This document shows, in pieces, positions 1-8,266 of a DNA stretch of 64,000 nucleotides. The stretch is from positions 186,001 through 250,000 of the forward strand of contig NZ_CP125644.1 in NCBI RefSeq assembly GCF_030053155.1, in the 5' to 3' direction. Source of the DNA: Rhizobium sp. BT03 (GTDB lineage Bacteria; Pseudomonadota; Alphaproteobacteria; Rhizobiales; Rhizobiaceae). The position numbers were made by a program, and so were the translations under genes. How positions within the stretch are numbered: the stretch's first letter is position 1; every line of letters starts with the position of its first letter. The notes beneath the pieces are model-generated. The model searched no databases. It was given only the letters and a program-made list of their open reading frames with translations, and was not told where the DNA came from.

Positions 1-182
1 ATCTCGCCGGCAACGATGTCCTGCAGCCCGGCAATGGCGTTCAGCAGAGTGGACTTGCCGCAGCCGGAAGGGCCGAGCAGCACCAGGAACTCCTGCGGGG
101 CAATATCGATCGACATTTTTTCGATCACCGTATGGTGGCCATAGGCGATCTTCAGATCCTTGACGGTGACGGCGGATTGCAT
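1..182 (-). CDS. Sugar ABC transporter ATP-binding protein (N-terminal part, cut by window edge)
   Basis: Only the first 60 or so codons are inside the window. The translation starts [15 protein letters not shown] and carries a complete Walker A motif, GPSGCGKST, near residue 38, followed by LLNAIAGL, which is typical of MalK/UgpC-type ATPases of CUT1 sugar importers. It would energise import by the two permeases encoded just upstream in the same direction. The start ATG lies 7 bases after the stop of the second permease gene, so it is the distal gene of the operon. The signature motif, Walker B and regulatory domain are outside the window, so the MalK subtype cannot be confirmed. Confidence 0.9.
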   Translation of the reverse strand, partial: MQSAVTVKDLKIAYGHHTVIEKMSIDIAPQEFLVLLGPSGCGKSTLLNAIAGLQDIVAGE

Positions 183-189
183 GAAAGCG

Positions 190-1074
190 TTACCCCTTGA
201 CTGCGCCGGCGGCGATGCCGCGCACGAACCAGCGGCCGGACAGGAAATAAATGGCAAGCGGAACGATGGCGGTCAGGATTGTCGCCGCCATGTTCACATT
301 GTAGGTGCGCTCGCCCATCGTGGTGTTGACGATATTGTTGAGTTGGACGGTCATCGGCAGATTGTCGCGCCCGGCAAAGACGAGGCCGAGCAGGAAATCG
401 TTCCAGATGCCGGTGAATTGCAGCATGGAGACCACGACGACCATCGGCACGGCGATCGGCAGCATGATCTCGAAAAAGATGCGCCAGAAGCCGGCGCCAT
501 CGACGCGCGCCGCCTTGCAGAGCTCCTCCGGCACGCTGACGAAATAGTTTCGGAAGAGCAGCGTCACCAGCGGCAGGCCGAAGATGACATGGACGAGAAT
601 GATGCCGGCAAGCGAATTGTAGAGCTCGATATTCGCCATCGCCCGGACCATCGGATAGAGGAAGATCTGGTAGGGGATGAGGCCGCCGGCCATCAGCAGG
701 CCGAAGAGGAGGTTTGCCCCGCGCGGCCGCCAGAGCGACAGCGCATAGCCGTTGACGGCGCCGATGAAGACCGAGAGCACGACCGCGGGAAGGCTGATTG
801 CCACCGAATTCCAGAAGCCGCTGCGAATGCCGACGCAGACGGTTCCCATGCAGGCGCCCGACCACGCAGTAACCCAGGCGGAGAAATCGAGCTTGGCCGG
901 CAGAGCGAAGATCTGCCCCAAGCGGATTTCGTCCATCGATTTCAGCGAGGTGACGACCATGGTGTAGAGCGGAAGCAGGAAGAAGAGCGCGGCAACGACG
1001 AGAAAGGCATAGAGGCCGATGCGCCCGGCGGTGAGGCGGGCCGGCTTCGGGCCGTTTGGATGAAGACCGGCCAT
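190..1074 (-). CDS. CUT1 sugar ABC transporter permease (MalG-type)
   Basis: This 294-residue protein is an inner-membrane permease subunit. It has an N-terminal membrane segment (about residues 15-35, [15 protein letters not shown]), several further hydrophobic segments, and the cytoplasmic EAA loop that docks to the ATPase ([19 protein letters not shown], followed by LP) near residues 190-215. Length and order match MalG/GtsC-like subunits. The start ATG overlaps the stop of the preceding permease (TGATG), indicating translational coupling. The substrate cannot be read from the sequence; the upstream TIM-barrel isomerase and LacI regulator suggest a sugar or polyol. A long competing reading frame on the plus strand across this gene looks like a composition shadow. 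Confidence 0.93.
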   Translation of the reverse strand: MAGLHPNGPKPARLTAGRIGLYAFLVVAALFFLLPLYTMVVTSLKSMDEIRLGQIFALPAKLDFSAWVTAWSGACMGTVCVGIRSGFWNSVAISLPAVVLSVFIGAVNGYALSLWRPRGANLLFGLLMAGGLIPYQIFLYPMVRAMANIELYNSLAGIILVHVIFGLPLVTLLFRNYFVSVPEELCKAARVDGAGFWRIFFEIMLPIAVPMVVVVSMLQFTGIWNDFLLGLVFAGRDNLPMTVQLNNIVNTTMGERTYNVNMAATILTAIVPLAIYFLSGRWFVRGIAAGAVKG

Positions 1075-1961
1075 CACGCGGCTCCCTTCGCTCTGGCGCG
1101 CATGTGCATCGCATAGCGGAACGGCGCGACCGCGATGACCACGCCGAGGACGAGCACCGTCGCGCCCGCCGTGGCAAGGCCGAGGTTCTGGCGCCCGAAC
1201 AGATTGTCCATGATGAATTTCGCCGGCACCTCCGTCGCATTGCCAGGGCCGCCATTCGTCATGGCGACGACGATGTCGTAGGTCTTGATCACGCCCATGG
1301 CGAGCAGCATGCCGGCAGCCGCCAGCGCCGGCCCGAGCTGTGGCAGGATGATCGAGACATAGATCCGCCAGACGGGGATGCCGTCGATGCGCGCCGCCTT
1401 CCATTGCTCGGCTTCGATGCCGCGCATGCCGGCAAGCGCAATGACCATGACCAGCCCTGCGCCCTGCCAGACGCCGGCAAGCACCAGCGCATAGATCGCC
1501 ATGTCGCGATTGACGACCCAGTCGAGGACGAAGCTTTCCCAGCCGAGCGAACGCACGCTCGCCTGAATGCCGAGCGTCGGATTGAGCATCCATTGCCAGA
1601 TCAGCCCGGTCACCACGAATGACATGGCGTAGGGATAGAGGAAGATGGTCCTGAAGGCGCTTTCGAAGCGGATCTTACGATCGAGTGCGGCGGCCAGCAG
1701 GAAGCCGAGCAGCAGGCAGCCTGCGACGTAAAGAATGCCGAAGATCAACACGTTCTGCAGCGATGCCAGCCACTTGGCGGAAGAGAACAGCTTCGAATAC
1801 TGGGCAAATCCGACATAGGTCGAGGATGGAAAAAGCGTCGAGTTGGTGAAGGACAGGCGGATCGACCAGGCCATGGTGCCAATGAAGACCGCGACCGCGG
1901 CGAACCAAGTCGGCAGCAGGGCGATGGTGGCGGCAAGATTGGGTTTGCGTTTGATGGGCAT
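1074..1961 (-). CDS. CUT1 sugar ABC transporter permease (MalF-type)
   Basis: A 295-residue inner-membrane permease beginning MPIKRKPNLAATIALLPTW. It has about six hydrophobic segments and an EAA loop (EAEQWKAARIDGIPVWRIY, then ILPQLGP) near residues 190-220. It pairs with the MalG-type permease that overlaps its stop codon. The ATG at 1961 is chosen because the protein then begins directly at the first membrane segment, as usual for the family; a GTG at 1991 would add ten residues, and neither start has a clear Shine-Dalgarno sequence. It lies 92 bases after the binding-protein gene, with a GC-rich hairpin in between. Confidence 0.92.
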   Translation of the reverse strand: MPIKRKPNLAATIALLPTWFAAVAVFIGTMAWSIRLSFTNSTLFPSSTYVGFAQYSKLFSSAKWLASLQNVLIFGILYVAGCLLLGFLLAAALDRKIRFESAFRTIFLYPYAMSFVVTGLIWQWMLNPTLGIQASVRSLGWESFVLDWVVNRDMAIYALVLAGVWQGAGLVMVIALAGMRGIEAEQWKAARIDGIPVWRIYVSIILPQLGPALAAAGMLLAMGVIKTYDIVVAMTNGGPGNATEVPAKFIMDNLFGRQNLGLATAGATVLVLGVVIAVAPFRYAMHMRARAKGAA

Positions 1962-2000
1962 CGGCCAGCTCGTTGACGGAAAGCGGGGCACACCGCGCGA

Positions 2001-2016
2001 GGCAGCGGCGGCTGCC
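2001..2016. other. Hairpin between binding-protein and permease genes
   Basis: GGCAGC and GCTGCC can pair around a GGCG loop, and flanking CCGC/GCGG bases can extend the stem. There is no T-run, so it does not look like a simple terminator. It sits after the gene for the abundant periplasmic protein and before the permease genes, where such stems often protect or attenuate mRNA. That role is inferred. Confidence 0.4.
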
Positions 2017-2053
2017 GCGGCGCCGGGATCAGGCCGACGCCGCAGGCACTATT

Positions 2054-3286
2054 CTATTCGAAGACGGCGAAGAAATTCTCAGCCGCAGAGGCCGCATCGT
2101 TCGATCCGCCGCTCCAATATTCGTCGACGAAATCGTCGAGCGCCCCGACCTGCTGCGGGGTGAGCACGATCGCCTGGTCCGGCACGATGGCGCCGGCGGC
2201 CATCAGCTCGGCACCCTTCTTCGCGCAGACATCCAGCTTCGACTTGTCGACGTCGGAGCGCATCGGAATCGCGCCCTTCTTGAGGGCGAATTCGACCTGG
2301 ACGGCCGGATCCATGACGACTTCAGCGAGAAGTTTCTGCGCCTTGTCGGTCGCCGCATTGTTGGTCTTGGGGAACCACAGGGAGTCGGCGATATAGACCA
2401 TGCCCTTGGATTCCGGCGCGATCATGCAGCCATAATCCTTGCCCGGTTCCTTGCCGGCGACGGTGAATTCGCCCTTGGCCCAGTCGCCCATGAACTGCAC
2501 GCCGGCTTTGGCGGTGATCAGCATGGCGGTCGCGTCGTTCCAGTTGCGGCCGGCCGCCCCCGCATCGACATAGCCGCGCAGCTTGCCGAGGATTTCGAGG
2601 GTCTTCTTGACGCCCTCGACCGAGGCCTCGCTCTTGTCCTTGTCGACATAGATCTTCAGGAAACCGTCGGTCCCGACCTGCGAGAGCAGGATCATGTTGA
2701 AGACCTTGGTCTGCTGCCAGGGCTGACCGCCCCAGGCGACCGGAACGATGCCGGCGGCCTTCAGCTTGTCGAGATCGGCGAAAAATTCGTCCCAGCTCTT
2801 GGGCTCCTCTGCAATGCCGGCCTTCCCGAAGGCTTCCTTGGAATAGAAGACCCAGCTTTCGCCATGGGCGCCGGTCGGCGCAAGATAGACCTTGCCGTCA
2901 TAGGAGATGAGATCATGGATCGATTTCGGCAGAGCATCGGCCCATTTGCCGGCGGCCGCGACGTCGTCGATCGGGTTGAACAGACCCTGGCCGACGAAAT
3001 CCGCGGCGGCGAGGCCGATGACACCCTGTTTGGCGCCAGGCGCATCGCCGGCGACGATACGGTTCTGGAAGGCGGCATCGGCCGCGCCGAAGCCGGCGAT
3101 GGAGGAATCCTTCCAGACACCGCCACGCTTTTCGAACTCGGTCTTGATGACATTGAGAGCGGCTGCCTCGCCGCCCGAGGTCCAGGACGACATCATCTCG
3201 ATCGTCGGCTTGTCCTCGGCCTGCGCGGCGGCGAAGAGGCCGGCGAATGCCACGCCGGCAAGAAAAAGCTTCATCATGGTTTTCAT
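2054..3286 (-). CDS. Extracellular sugar-binding protein of CUT1 ABC importer
   Basis: A 410-residue periplasmic solute-binding protein of family 1. The N-terminus MKTMMKLFLAGVAFAGLFAAAQA is a signal peptide with an AQA cleavage site. The mature part resembles the GtsA/glucose-mannose type, with WTSGGEAAALN near the start and the VAWGGQPWQQTKVF and GVQFMGDWAKGEF segments typical of that group. It should deliver its ligand to the two permeases downstream. It is the first transporter gene of the operon and follows the isomerase gene by 57 bases. Ligand identity is unproven; glucose or mannose would be the default guess from family resemblance, but the attached isomerase argues for a less common sugar. 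Confidence 0.93.
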   Translation of the reverse strand: MKTMMKLFLAGVAFAGLFAAAQAEDKPTIEMMSSWTSGGEAAALNVIKTEFEKRGGVWKDSSIAGFGAADAAFQNRIVAGDAPGAKQGVIGLAAADFVGQGLFNPIDDVAAAGKWADALPKSIHDLISYDGKVYLAPTGAHGESWVFYSKEAFGKAGIAEEPKSWDEFFADLDKLKAAGIVPVAWGGQPWQQTKVFNMILLSQVGTDGFLKIYVDKDKSEASVEGVKKTLEILGKLRGYVDAGAAGRNWNDATAMLITAKAGVQFMGDWAKGEFTVAGKEPGKDYGCMIAPESKGMVYIADSLWFPKTNNAATDKAQKLLAEVVMDPAVQVEFALKKGAIPMRSDVDKSKLDVCAKKGAELMAAGAIVPDQAIVLTPQQVGALDDFVDEYWSGGSNDAASAAENFFAVFE

Positions 3287-3343
3287 TGTTCCACCTCTTG
3301 AAAATGCCCTCTTGGCGGGGCGTTCGTCATCTTCGGAATGAAG

Positions 3344-4297
3344 TCAGCGATAGATCGGCAGGAGCGCCTGACGGACGAGCGTCAGCCCGTTGGCGATGTC
3401 GCGGACGGGATCCGGCGCGGCATCGAGTTCGAGGATCGCCCAGCCTTCATAGGCCCGGTCGCGCAGCAGCCGGATCCAGGCAGGCCAGTCGACCCGCCCG
3501 AGGCCGAAACCACAGAAATAGGGCTGATGGCGTTCGTGAATGTGCTTGTCGATCGGAGTATCGGCCGGCATCGGACCGATCGCATCCTTCCAATGGGCGA
3601 TAATCATCCGCTCGTGATGGCGATCGACGAGTTGCACGGGGTCGGAGCCGGCAACGATAATATGGGCCGTATCCGGACACATATGCACATAGGCAGGGTC
3701 GGTCAGCAGCATCATCAGGTCGACGTCGCGCGCGGCGGCAAAGATCGAATGCGCTTCGGTGTGCAGCGCCAGTCGCACGCCCCTGGCGTAAAGGGTCGCG
3801 CCGAGCCGGTTCAGAAAATCGGCGATCACCTTGGCGCGGTCGAAATCGTAAAATTGCACCGGCTGGGCGCCGAGTGTCTGACGCAAGGGCGCGCCGATCA
3901 CCATGATGTCGCTGCCGCAGGCTTTCAGAAAATCGGCATAACGTTCCGCCTTATCGATCAGCGCGCGCTGGGCCTCGGGCTCGGCAAAGTCGCCGGCCGC
4001 CTCCAGTTCCGCGAAGAAGCCGCTGCAGAGCGTCAGAGCGCGTTTTGCCAATTCGGCGGCGAAAGCATCGACGGAACCATAGGTCTTGATCGCATCCTGC
4101 CAGTTGAAGGGAGAGAAGGTCAGCTCGACGCCGGTGACGCCGGAGGCCTGGACGCTGTCGAGGATCTTGTCCCAGAAGGCGCGCGGTTCGGCGCGCGCAT
4201 AGGCGACGATCGCATCATAGCTGTCGACGCCCCAGAAGCCCGGATCAAAGAACGTCACGAGATCGACGCCGAAACGTAACCTGCCGCCAGTAGCCAT
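3344..4297 (-). CDS. Sugar phosphate isomerase/epimerase-like TIM-barrel protein
   Basis: A 317-residue cytoplasmic protein of the xylose-isomerase-like TIM-barrel superfamily. Recognisable elements are GVTGVELTFSPFNW (strand with metal-ligand Glu), RLALHTEAHSIF with the conserved His-x-Glu, MCPDTAHIIVAGSDPV (Asp/His metal ligands) and the terminal WAILELDAAPDPV. These supply the divalent-metal site used by epimerases such as IolI, AP endonuclease IV and tagatose epimerases. It is the promoter-proximal gene of the minus-strand operon and faces the LacI gene across the operator region, so it probably converts the imported sugar. The exact reaction is unknown. Confidence 0.85.
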   Translation of the reverse strand: MATGGRLRFGVDLVTFFDPGFWGVDSYDAIVAYARAEPRAFWDKILDSVQASGVTGVELTFSPFNWQDAIKTYGSVDAFAAELAKRALTLCSGFFAELEAAGDFAEPEAQRALIDKAERYADFLKACGSDIMVIGAPLRQTLGAQPVQFYDFDRAKVIADFLNRLGATLYARGVRLALHTEAHSIFAAARDVDLMMLLTDPAYVHMCPDTAHIIVAGSDPVQLVDRHHERMIIAHWKDAIGPMPADTPIDKHIHERHQPYFCGFGLGRVDWPAWIRLLRDRAYEGWAILELDAAPDPVRDIANGLTLVRQALLPIYR

Positions 4298-4387
4298 AAT
4301 CTATCCATTTCTCGAGGCACGACTTACCGGCATGCGGAAGGGCAGTTCCGCATCCCATAAGCCATGGATTTTCAACGCATTAAGAAA

Positions 4388-4403
4388 TGGCAATCGTTTG
4401 CCA
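4388..4403. promoter_or_regulatory. LacI-family operator 1
   Basis: TGGCAATCGTTTGCCA is a near-perfect palindrome with TGGCAA/TTGCCA half-sites around a central CG, the classic LacI/GalR-family operator form. It lies in the 222-base divergent intergenic region, about 90 bases upstream of the isomerase start, and is expected to be bound by the LacI-type regulator encoded at 4520. Confidence 0.75.
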
Positions 4404-4446
4404 TGAAGAGATGATAGCTAAGGCGTTTTTTTTGGCAAGCGATTTT

Positions 4447-4462
4447 TGGCAAACGTTTGCTA
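4447..4462. promoter_or_regulatory. LacI-family operator 2
   Basis: TGGCAAACGTTTGCTA contains the perfect 12-bp palindrome GCAAACGTTTGC. It lies 59 bases (centre to centre) from operator 1 and 58 bases before the regulator start. A further half-site, TTGGCAAGCG, lies just upstream at about 4432-4441. Two sites this far apart would permit looping and autoregulation of the divergent genes. Confidence 0.75.
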
Positions 4463-4519
4463 TAGACCATTGCCTGTCTTAAAGTTGCAAATCGAAGCAT
4501 CCGAGGGAAAGAAATAAAC

Positions 4520-5590
4520 GTGAATAAAAACAAGGATGTGGTCGGCGAGGATCAATCGGGCGCGTTGATGGCCGATGTCGCACGGCTGGCCGGCGTTGCG
4601 ATATCGACGGTCAGCCGTGCGCTCGCCAATCCCGGGCGCGTCAACGAGAAGACCCGTGCCAAGATCAACGCGGCGGCCAAGCAGCTCGGCTATACGCCCA
4701 ATGCAATGGCGCGGGGCCTCAGGGTCGGCAAATCCAACATCATCATGATCATCCTGCCCGGATCACTCTATTACGGCGTCTCGCAGATCATTCCTCAGGT
4801 CCTGCAGAGCATCAACAAATCGCTGATCCAGGGCGGCTACAACCTGATGATCGCCAACCTCGACCGCGACGAGATTTCCGAGCGGCACATTCTCGACCTC
4901 GCTTTCGGCGGCAGCGTGCGAGGAGCCATCATCCTGTCGTCAAAGCTTCCGGAGGTCGATGGGCGCTCGCTGTCAAATTCCGGCCTGCCGATCGTTTCGA
5001 TGCTGCTCGACATGAGCGATGCGGGCCTGCAAAGCGTCATCACCAACGACCGCGAGGCTGTGCGCGACGTCACCGCCGAGCTGATCCGCTTGGGCCATCG
5101 GCGGTTCTTCTACCTTGCGGGACCGGAAGGCAATTATCATGACGTCGAACGCTATGGCGGCGTGCTCGAAGCGCTTGAGGCAGCCGGCCTGTCGAAGGAA
5201 GCAGTGCATCGCTCGGGCGGCCGTCTCGATTATCAACACGGTTTCGATATCGGCGTGCAGGCGGCAGACGATTTCGCAGAGCTGGCCGAGAAACCAACGG
5301 CGGTCATCGCCACCAGCGATGACATGGCCATTTCATTCCTCAGCCGCATCCAGCGCGCCGGCTTGAGCATTCCCGACGATCTGTCCGTCGTTTCCTTCGA
5401 CGGTTCCCCGGTCTGCGAATTCTCCTCGCCACCGCTCTCGACGATCGAACAGCCGGTGGAAGAGATGGGACGCGCGGCGGTGGAACTCTTGCTCGACGCC
5501 ATTGGCCAGAGGCAAAACGCGGACTCCGTGCGCACCATCGTCCGCAGCAAGCTCATCCTGCGGGAGAGCATCGCCCCTCCGAAGACTTGA
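4520..5590 (+). CDS. LacI-family transcriptional regulator
   Basis: A 356-residue cytoplasmic repressor. The helix-turn-helix is seen at about residues 17-40 (MADVARLAGVAISTVSRAL) followed by the hinge motif YTPNAMARGLR. The rest is a periplasmic-binding-protein-like sensor domain ending in the GRAAVELLLDAI stretch common in the family. The GTG start is preceded by GAGGGAAAG at a usable distance; an internal ATG at 4568 would trim the variable leader without touching the HTH. It is transcribed away from the isomerase/importer operon and most likely represses it until the sugar binds. Confidence 0.93.
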   Translation: MNKNKDVVGEDQSGALMADVARLAGVAISTVSRALANPGRVNEKTRAKINAAAKQLGYTPNAMARGLRVGKSNIIMIILPGSLYYGVSQIIPQVLQSINKSLIQGGYNLMIANLDRDEISERHILDLAFGGSVRGAIILSSKLPEVDGRSLSNSGLPIVSMLLDMSDAGLQSVITNDREAVRDVTAELIRLGHRRFFYLAGPEGNYHDVERYGGVLEALEAAGLSKEAVHRSGGRLDYQHGFDIGVQAADDFAELAEKPTAVIATSDDMAISFLSRIQRAGLSIPDDLSVVSFDGSPVCEFSSPPLSTIEQPVEEMGRAAVELLLDAIGQRQNADSVRTIVRSKLILRESIAPPKT

Positions 5591-5654
5591 CGATGCGTGA
5601 ACCGCTTCATTGAATTCATTCATGGACAAATACAGCGATGAAGCCTAAATTAGC

Positions 5655-5673
5655 GTCAGGTATTACCTCTGAC
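5655..5673. promoter_or_regulatory. Palindrome upstream of parD-like gene (autoregulatory operator)
   Basis: AGGTA-T-TACCT is a perfect odd palindrome, framed by GTCAG and CTGAC. It sits directly before the AAGGAGG ribosome-binding site of the antitoxin gene. Ribbon-helix-helix antitoxins normally repress their own promoter through such a site; binding here is inferred. Confidence 0.55.
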
Positions 5674-5685
5674 TAAGGAGGCATC

Positions 5686-5964
5686 ATGGCATCGCCGACC
5701 TCGCTCAAGCTCGATGATGAGCTGAAGGGCCGCGTCCAACAACTGGCCGAGGCTCGCCGCCGTTCGTCCCACTGGATCATGCGTGAAGCTATTGCGCAAT
5801 ATGTCGAGCGCGAGGAGAAGCGCGAGACGCTGCGGCAGGAGACGCTTGACGCCTGGAAGGAATTTGAAGCGACGGGACTGCACGTCACCGGCGTCGAGGT
5901 CGAAAAGTGGCTTTCGACCTGGGGAACTGACGACGAGTCGTCCGCCCCCGAATGCCGCAAGTAA
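5686..5964 (+). CDS. ParD/CopG-type ribbon-helix-helix antitoxin
   Basis: A 92-residue protein whose first half is a ribbon-helix-helix fold: short basic beta strand (TSLKLDDELKGRVQQLAE), then RRSSHWIMREAIAQYVERE, which is the CopG/ParD helix pair. The acidic C-terminal tail is the likely toxin-neutralising part. The AAGGAGG Shine-Dalgarno 5 bases before the ATG is strong. Its end overlaps the toxin start by 13 bases, the usual order for type II modules. It should bind and neutralise the ParE-like toxin and repress the operon. Confidence 0.88.
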   Translation: MASPTSLKLDDELKGRVQQLAEARRRSSHWIMREAIAQYVEREEKRETLRQETLDAWKEFEATGLHVTGVEVEKWLSTWGTDDESSAPECRK

Positions 5965-6242
5965 TCTTCTCTCCGGCCGCAATCCGCGACCTCAAGCGGC
6001 TGCGGGAGTTCCTGCGGCCGAAAAACCCGTCGGTCGCCAAGCGGGCAGGCGAAACCATTCTCAAAGGCGTGAGCCTCCTCGGCACGCATCCCCATATGGG
6101 ACGCCTCATCGAAAACTTGCCCGAGCAATATCGGGAATGGCTCATCGATTTCGGAGAGAGCGGATACGTCGCGCGTTATCGTGTGGATGGCGACATTTTG
6201 ACGATCCTCGCCGTGCGGCACCAGAAGGAAGCAGGGTTCTGA
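5952..6242 (+). CDS. ParE/RelE-superfamily toxin
   Basis: A 96-residue protein with the ParE/RelE pattern: basic N-terminal strand (VIFSPAAIRDLKRLREFL), central PHMGRL segment, and the family-typical C-terminal VRHQKEAGF strand. ParE toxins poison DNA gyrase whereas RelE relatives cut mRNA on the ribosome; the PHMGR and terminal strand features favour the ParE side, but this is not certain. It overlaps the antitoxin reading frame by 13 bases. The pair stands alone between a regulator and the biotin-carboxylase operon, consistent with a stand-alone stability module. Confidence 0.87.
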   Translation: MPQVIFSPAAIRDLKRLREFLRPKNPSVAKRAGETILKGVSLLGTHPHMGRLIENLPEQYREWLIDFGESGYVARYRVDGDILTILAVRHQKEAGF

Positions 6243-6414
6243 TCAGGATTCCGAGGGTCCACGTCTGTCGGTTGGGAAGTTATAAGCGTCCGGCGACATG
6301 CCCCGATAGGGCGCGGATTGCGCTCCATCAAAACTTCGTCTGACCCCATCAGCCCATACGTCGTGCTACGAAAATCACAACGCCGGGCGATCTGAGACTT
6401 CAGGTCTGCACGGT

Positions 6415-6430
6415 GGAATTTTGAAATTCC
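6415..6430. promoter_or_regulatory. Palindrome just upstream of accB-like gene
   Basis: GGAATTT-TG-AAATTCC is a perfect inverted repeat ending 10 bases before the accB-like ATG. No recognisable ribosome-binding site occupies the gap, so this element may be an operator or may fold in the leader of the transcript. The binding protein is unknown. Confidence 0.4.
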
Positions 6431-6440
6431 GAGCACGCAC

Positions 6441-6872
6441 ATGGACCTCTCGAAGATCAAGACGCTGATCGACTTTGTCGGACGATCGAATATTACCGAG
6501 CTGAGCGTGACGGAAAAGGACGTGACGGTTCGGATTTTCCGCACGTCGCCGGCAGAGGCCGCTATTGCCGAGCCCTCACCAAAGCCGCAAGCGGCGATCA
6601 GTCCTGTCGCCGATGCGCCTTCGAGGCCTGAGCAAACCTCCCATGCGGTGAAAGCGCCCGTCTTCGGCGTGCTGCATCGGGCACCGGCGCCCGGCGAGCC
6701 GCCGTTCGTCGCGGTCGGTGACGCGGTGGAGGAGGGGCAGACCCTTTTCATCATCGAGGCGATGAAGGTCTTCAACACGATCGCCGCGCCGCGGTCCGGG
6801 CGCATCACGCATCTCACCGATATCGACAATGGCGAGGTCGAGACCGGCGACCTCTTGGCGGAGATCGCCTGA
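6441..6872 (+). CDS. accB: Biotin carboxyl carrier protein (AccB-type)
   Basis: A 143-residue carrier with the AccB layout: N-terminal helical stretch (MDLSKIKTLIDFVGRSNI), a flexible Ala/Pro linker at about residues 40-70, and a C-terminal biotinyl domain with the biotin-accepting lysine in EAMKVFNTIAAP at about residue 111. It would carry carboxybiotin made by the biotin carboxylase encoded next, whose start overlaps this stop (TGATG). Because it is part of a PxpABC operon and not with accA or accD, I infer it serves a dedicated carboxylase and not fatty-acid synthesis. The symbol reflects family, not proven pathway. Confidence 0.9.
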   Translation: MDLSKIKTLIDFVGRSNITELSVTEKDVTVRIFRTSPAEAAIAEPSPKPQAAISPVADAPSRPEQTSHAVKAPVFGVLHRAPAPGEPPFVAVGDAVEEGQTLFIIEAMKVFNTIAAPRSGRITHLTDIDNGEVETGDLLAEIA

Positions 6873-8266
6873 TGCCGGAAAAGTTGGAACAATCCGCTGC
6901 CTCAGGACGCCGTTTCGACACCGTCCTCATCGCCAACCGCGGCGAGATCGCCGCCCGGATCGAGCGTGCCTGCCGCGAACTCGGCCTGAAGACGGTCGCC
7001 ATCTGCTCCGAGGCGGACAGGCAAGCGCCCTACATCAAGACCGCCGACCATTTTCTCTGCATCGGCCCGTCGGCTGCAGGCAGGAGCTATCTCAATCAGG
7101 ATGCCATCCTTCTCGCCGCACGCCTGACCGGCGCGGGCGCCATCCATCCCGGTTACGGTTTTCTGTCTGAGAATGCCACATTCGCCGGCGCGGCCGAAAA
7201 GGCCGGACTGACCTTCATCGGCCCGACGGCTTCATCGATCGCCACCATGGGCGACAAGATCGCGGCAAAGCGGGCGATGATGGTGGCCGGCGTTCCCTGC
7301 GTTCCCGGCCCCGACAGCGCGCTGCCCGACGACCCTGAAGCAATCGAGCGCATCGCGCTGGAGATCGGTTATCCCGTCATCGTCAAGGCGGCCGGCGGTG
7401 GCGGCGGGCGCGGCATGCGCGTCGTCCTGAAAGCCGATCAGCTGCATGAAGCGATCGCGCTGACGCGGGAAGAGGCGCGCAAGGCCTTCGGCTCGCCCTC
7501 GCTCTACATGGAAAAATTCCTCGAGCACCCGCGCCATATCGAGGTCCAGGTCCTTTGCGACGATCACGGCAATGCCGTGTGGCTGGGCCACCGGGATTGC
7601 TCGATGCAGCGCCGCCATCAGAAAGTGGTGGAGGAGGCGCCGGCGCCCGGGATCGCGCCTGAGATCATCGAGCCGGTCGGCACGGCCTGCGTGCAGGCCT
7701 GCCGCCAGATCGGCTACCGCGGCGTCGGCACCTTCGAATTCCTCTATGAGGACGGCGCTTTCTATTTCATCGAGATGAACACGCGGCTTCAGGTCGAGCA
7801 TCCCGTCACCGAACTGACGAGCGGGGTCGATATCGTCCAGGCGCAGATAAGGGCGGCCCAGGGCGAGGTTCTGAATCTCGCCCAGAGCGATGTGACGTGC
7901 GAGGGGCACTCTCTCGAATGCCGCATCAATGCCGAGGATCCCGATACCTTCCTGCCGTCGGCCGGTGTCGTCACGCATCTCGCTTTGCCGCGGGGGCCGG
8001 GCATCCGCGTCGATACGCATATCCATCCCGGCTACAGGGTCTCGCCCTATTACGACTCGCTGATCGCCAAGCTGATCGTCCACGCGCCGACGCGGGCGAA
8101 AGCGATGGCCAGAATGTGCGAGGCGCTTGCCGGCACCGAGATCGAGGGCATCGCCACCAATATCCCCTTCCTGCGCGCCCTGTTCGAGGACCACGCATTC
8201 GCGCGCGGTGAGACGGATATCCACTATCTCGAACACTGGCTGAAGCTACGGAGGGCGGCGGCATGA
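6872..8266 (+). CDS. accC: Biotin carboxylase (AccC-type)
   Basis: A 464-residue ATP-grasp enzyme that carboxylates biotin using ATP and bicarbonate. It shows the N-terminal LIANRGEIAARI motif, the glycine-rich ATP loop KAAGGGGGRGMRVV near residues 170-183, the HRDCSMQRRHQKVVEE segment and the catalytic EMNTRLQVEHPVTE block near residues 302-315, followed by the C-terminal domain (ECRINAEDP). All expected catalytic residues are present, so the enzyme looks active. It overlaps accB upstream and the second carrier-like gene downstream (ATGA). A housekeeping AccC is expected elsewhere in the genome; this copy seems tied to the pxp genes. Confidence 0.93.
   Translation: MPEKLEQSAASGRRFDTVLIANRGEIAARIERACRELGLKTVAICSEADRQAPYIKTADHFLCIGPSAAGRSYLNQDAILLAARLTGAGAIHPGYGFLSENATFAGAAEKAGLTFIGPTASSIATMGDKIAAKRAMMVAGVPCVPGPDSALPDDPEAIERIALEIGYPVIVKAAGGGGGRGMRVVLKADQLHEAIALTREEARKAFGSPSLYMEKFLEHPRHIEVQVLCDDHGNAVWLGHRDCSMQRRHQKVVEEAPAPGIAPEIIEPVGTACVQACRQIGYRGVGTFEFLYEDGAFYFIEMNTRLQVEHPVTELTSGVDIVQAQIRAAQGEVLNLAQSDVTCEGHSLECRINAEDPDTFLPSAGVVTHLALPRGPGIRVDTHIHPGYRVSPYYDSLIAKLIVHAPTRAKAMARMCEALAGTEIEGIATNIPFLRALFEDHAFARGETDIHYLEHWLKLRRAAA

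Noticed and set aside
160..1116. Long plus-strand reading frame over the permease genes (318 codons)
   Set aside because: It is rich in Asp, His, Arg and Gly with no family motif, and lies opposite a clear permease gene. It is a codon-composition shadow.
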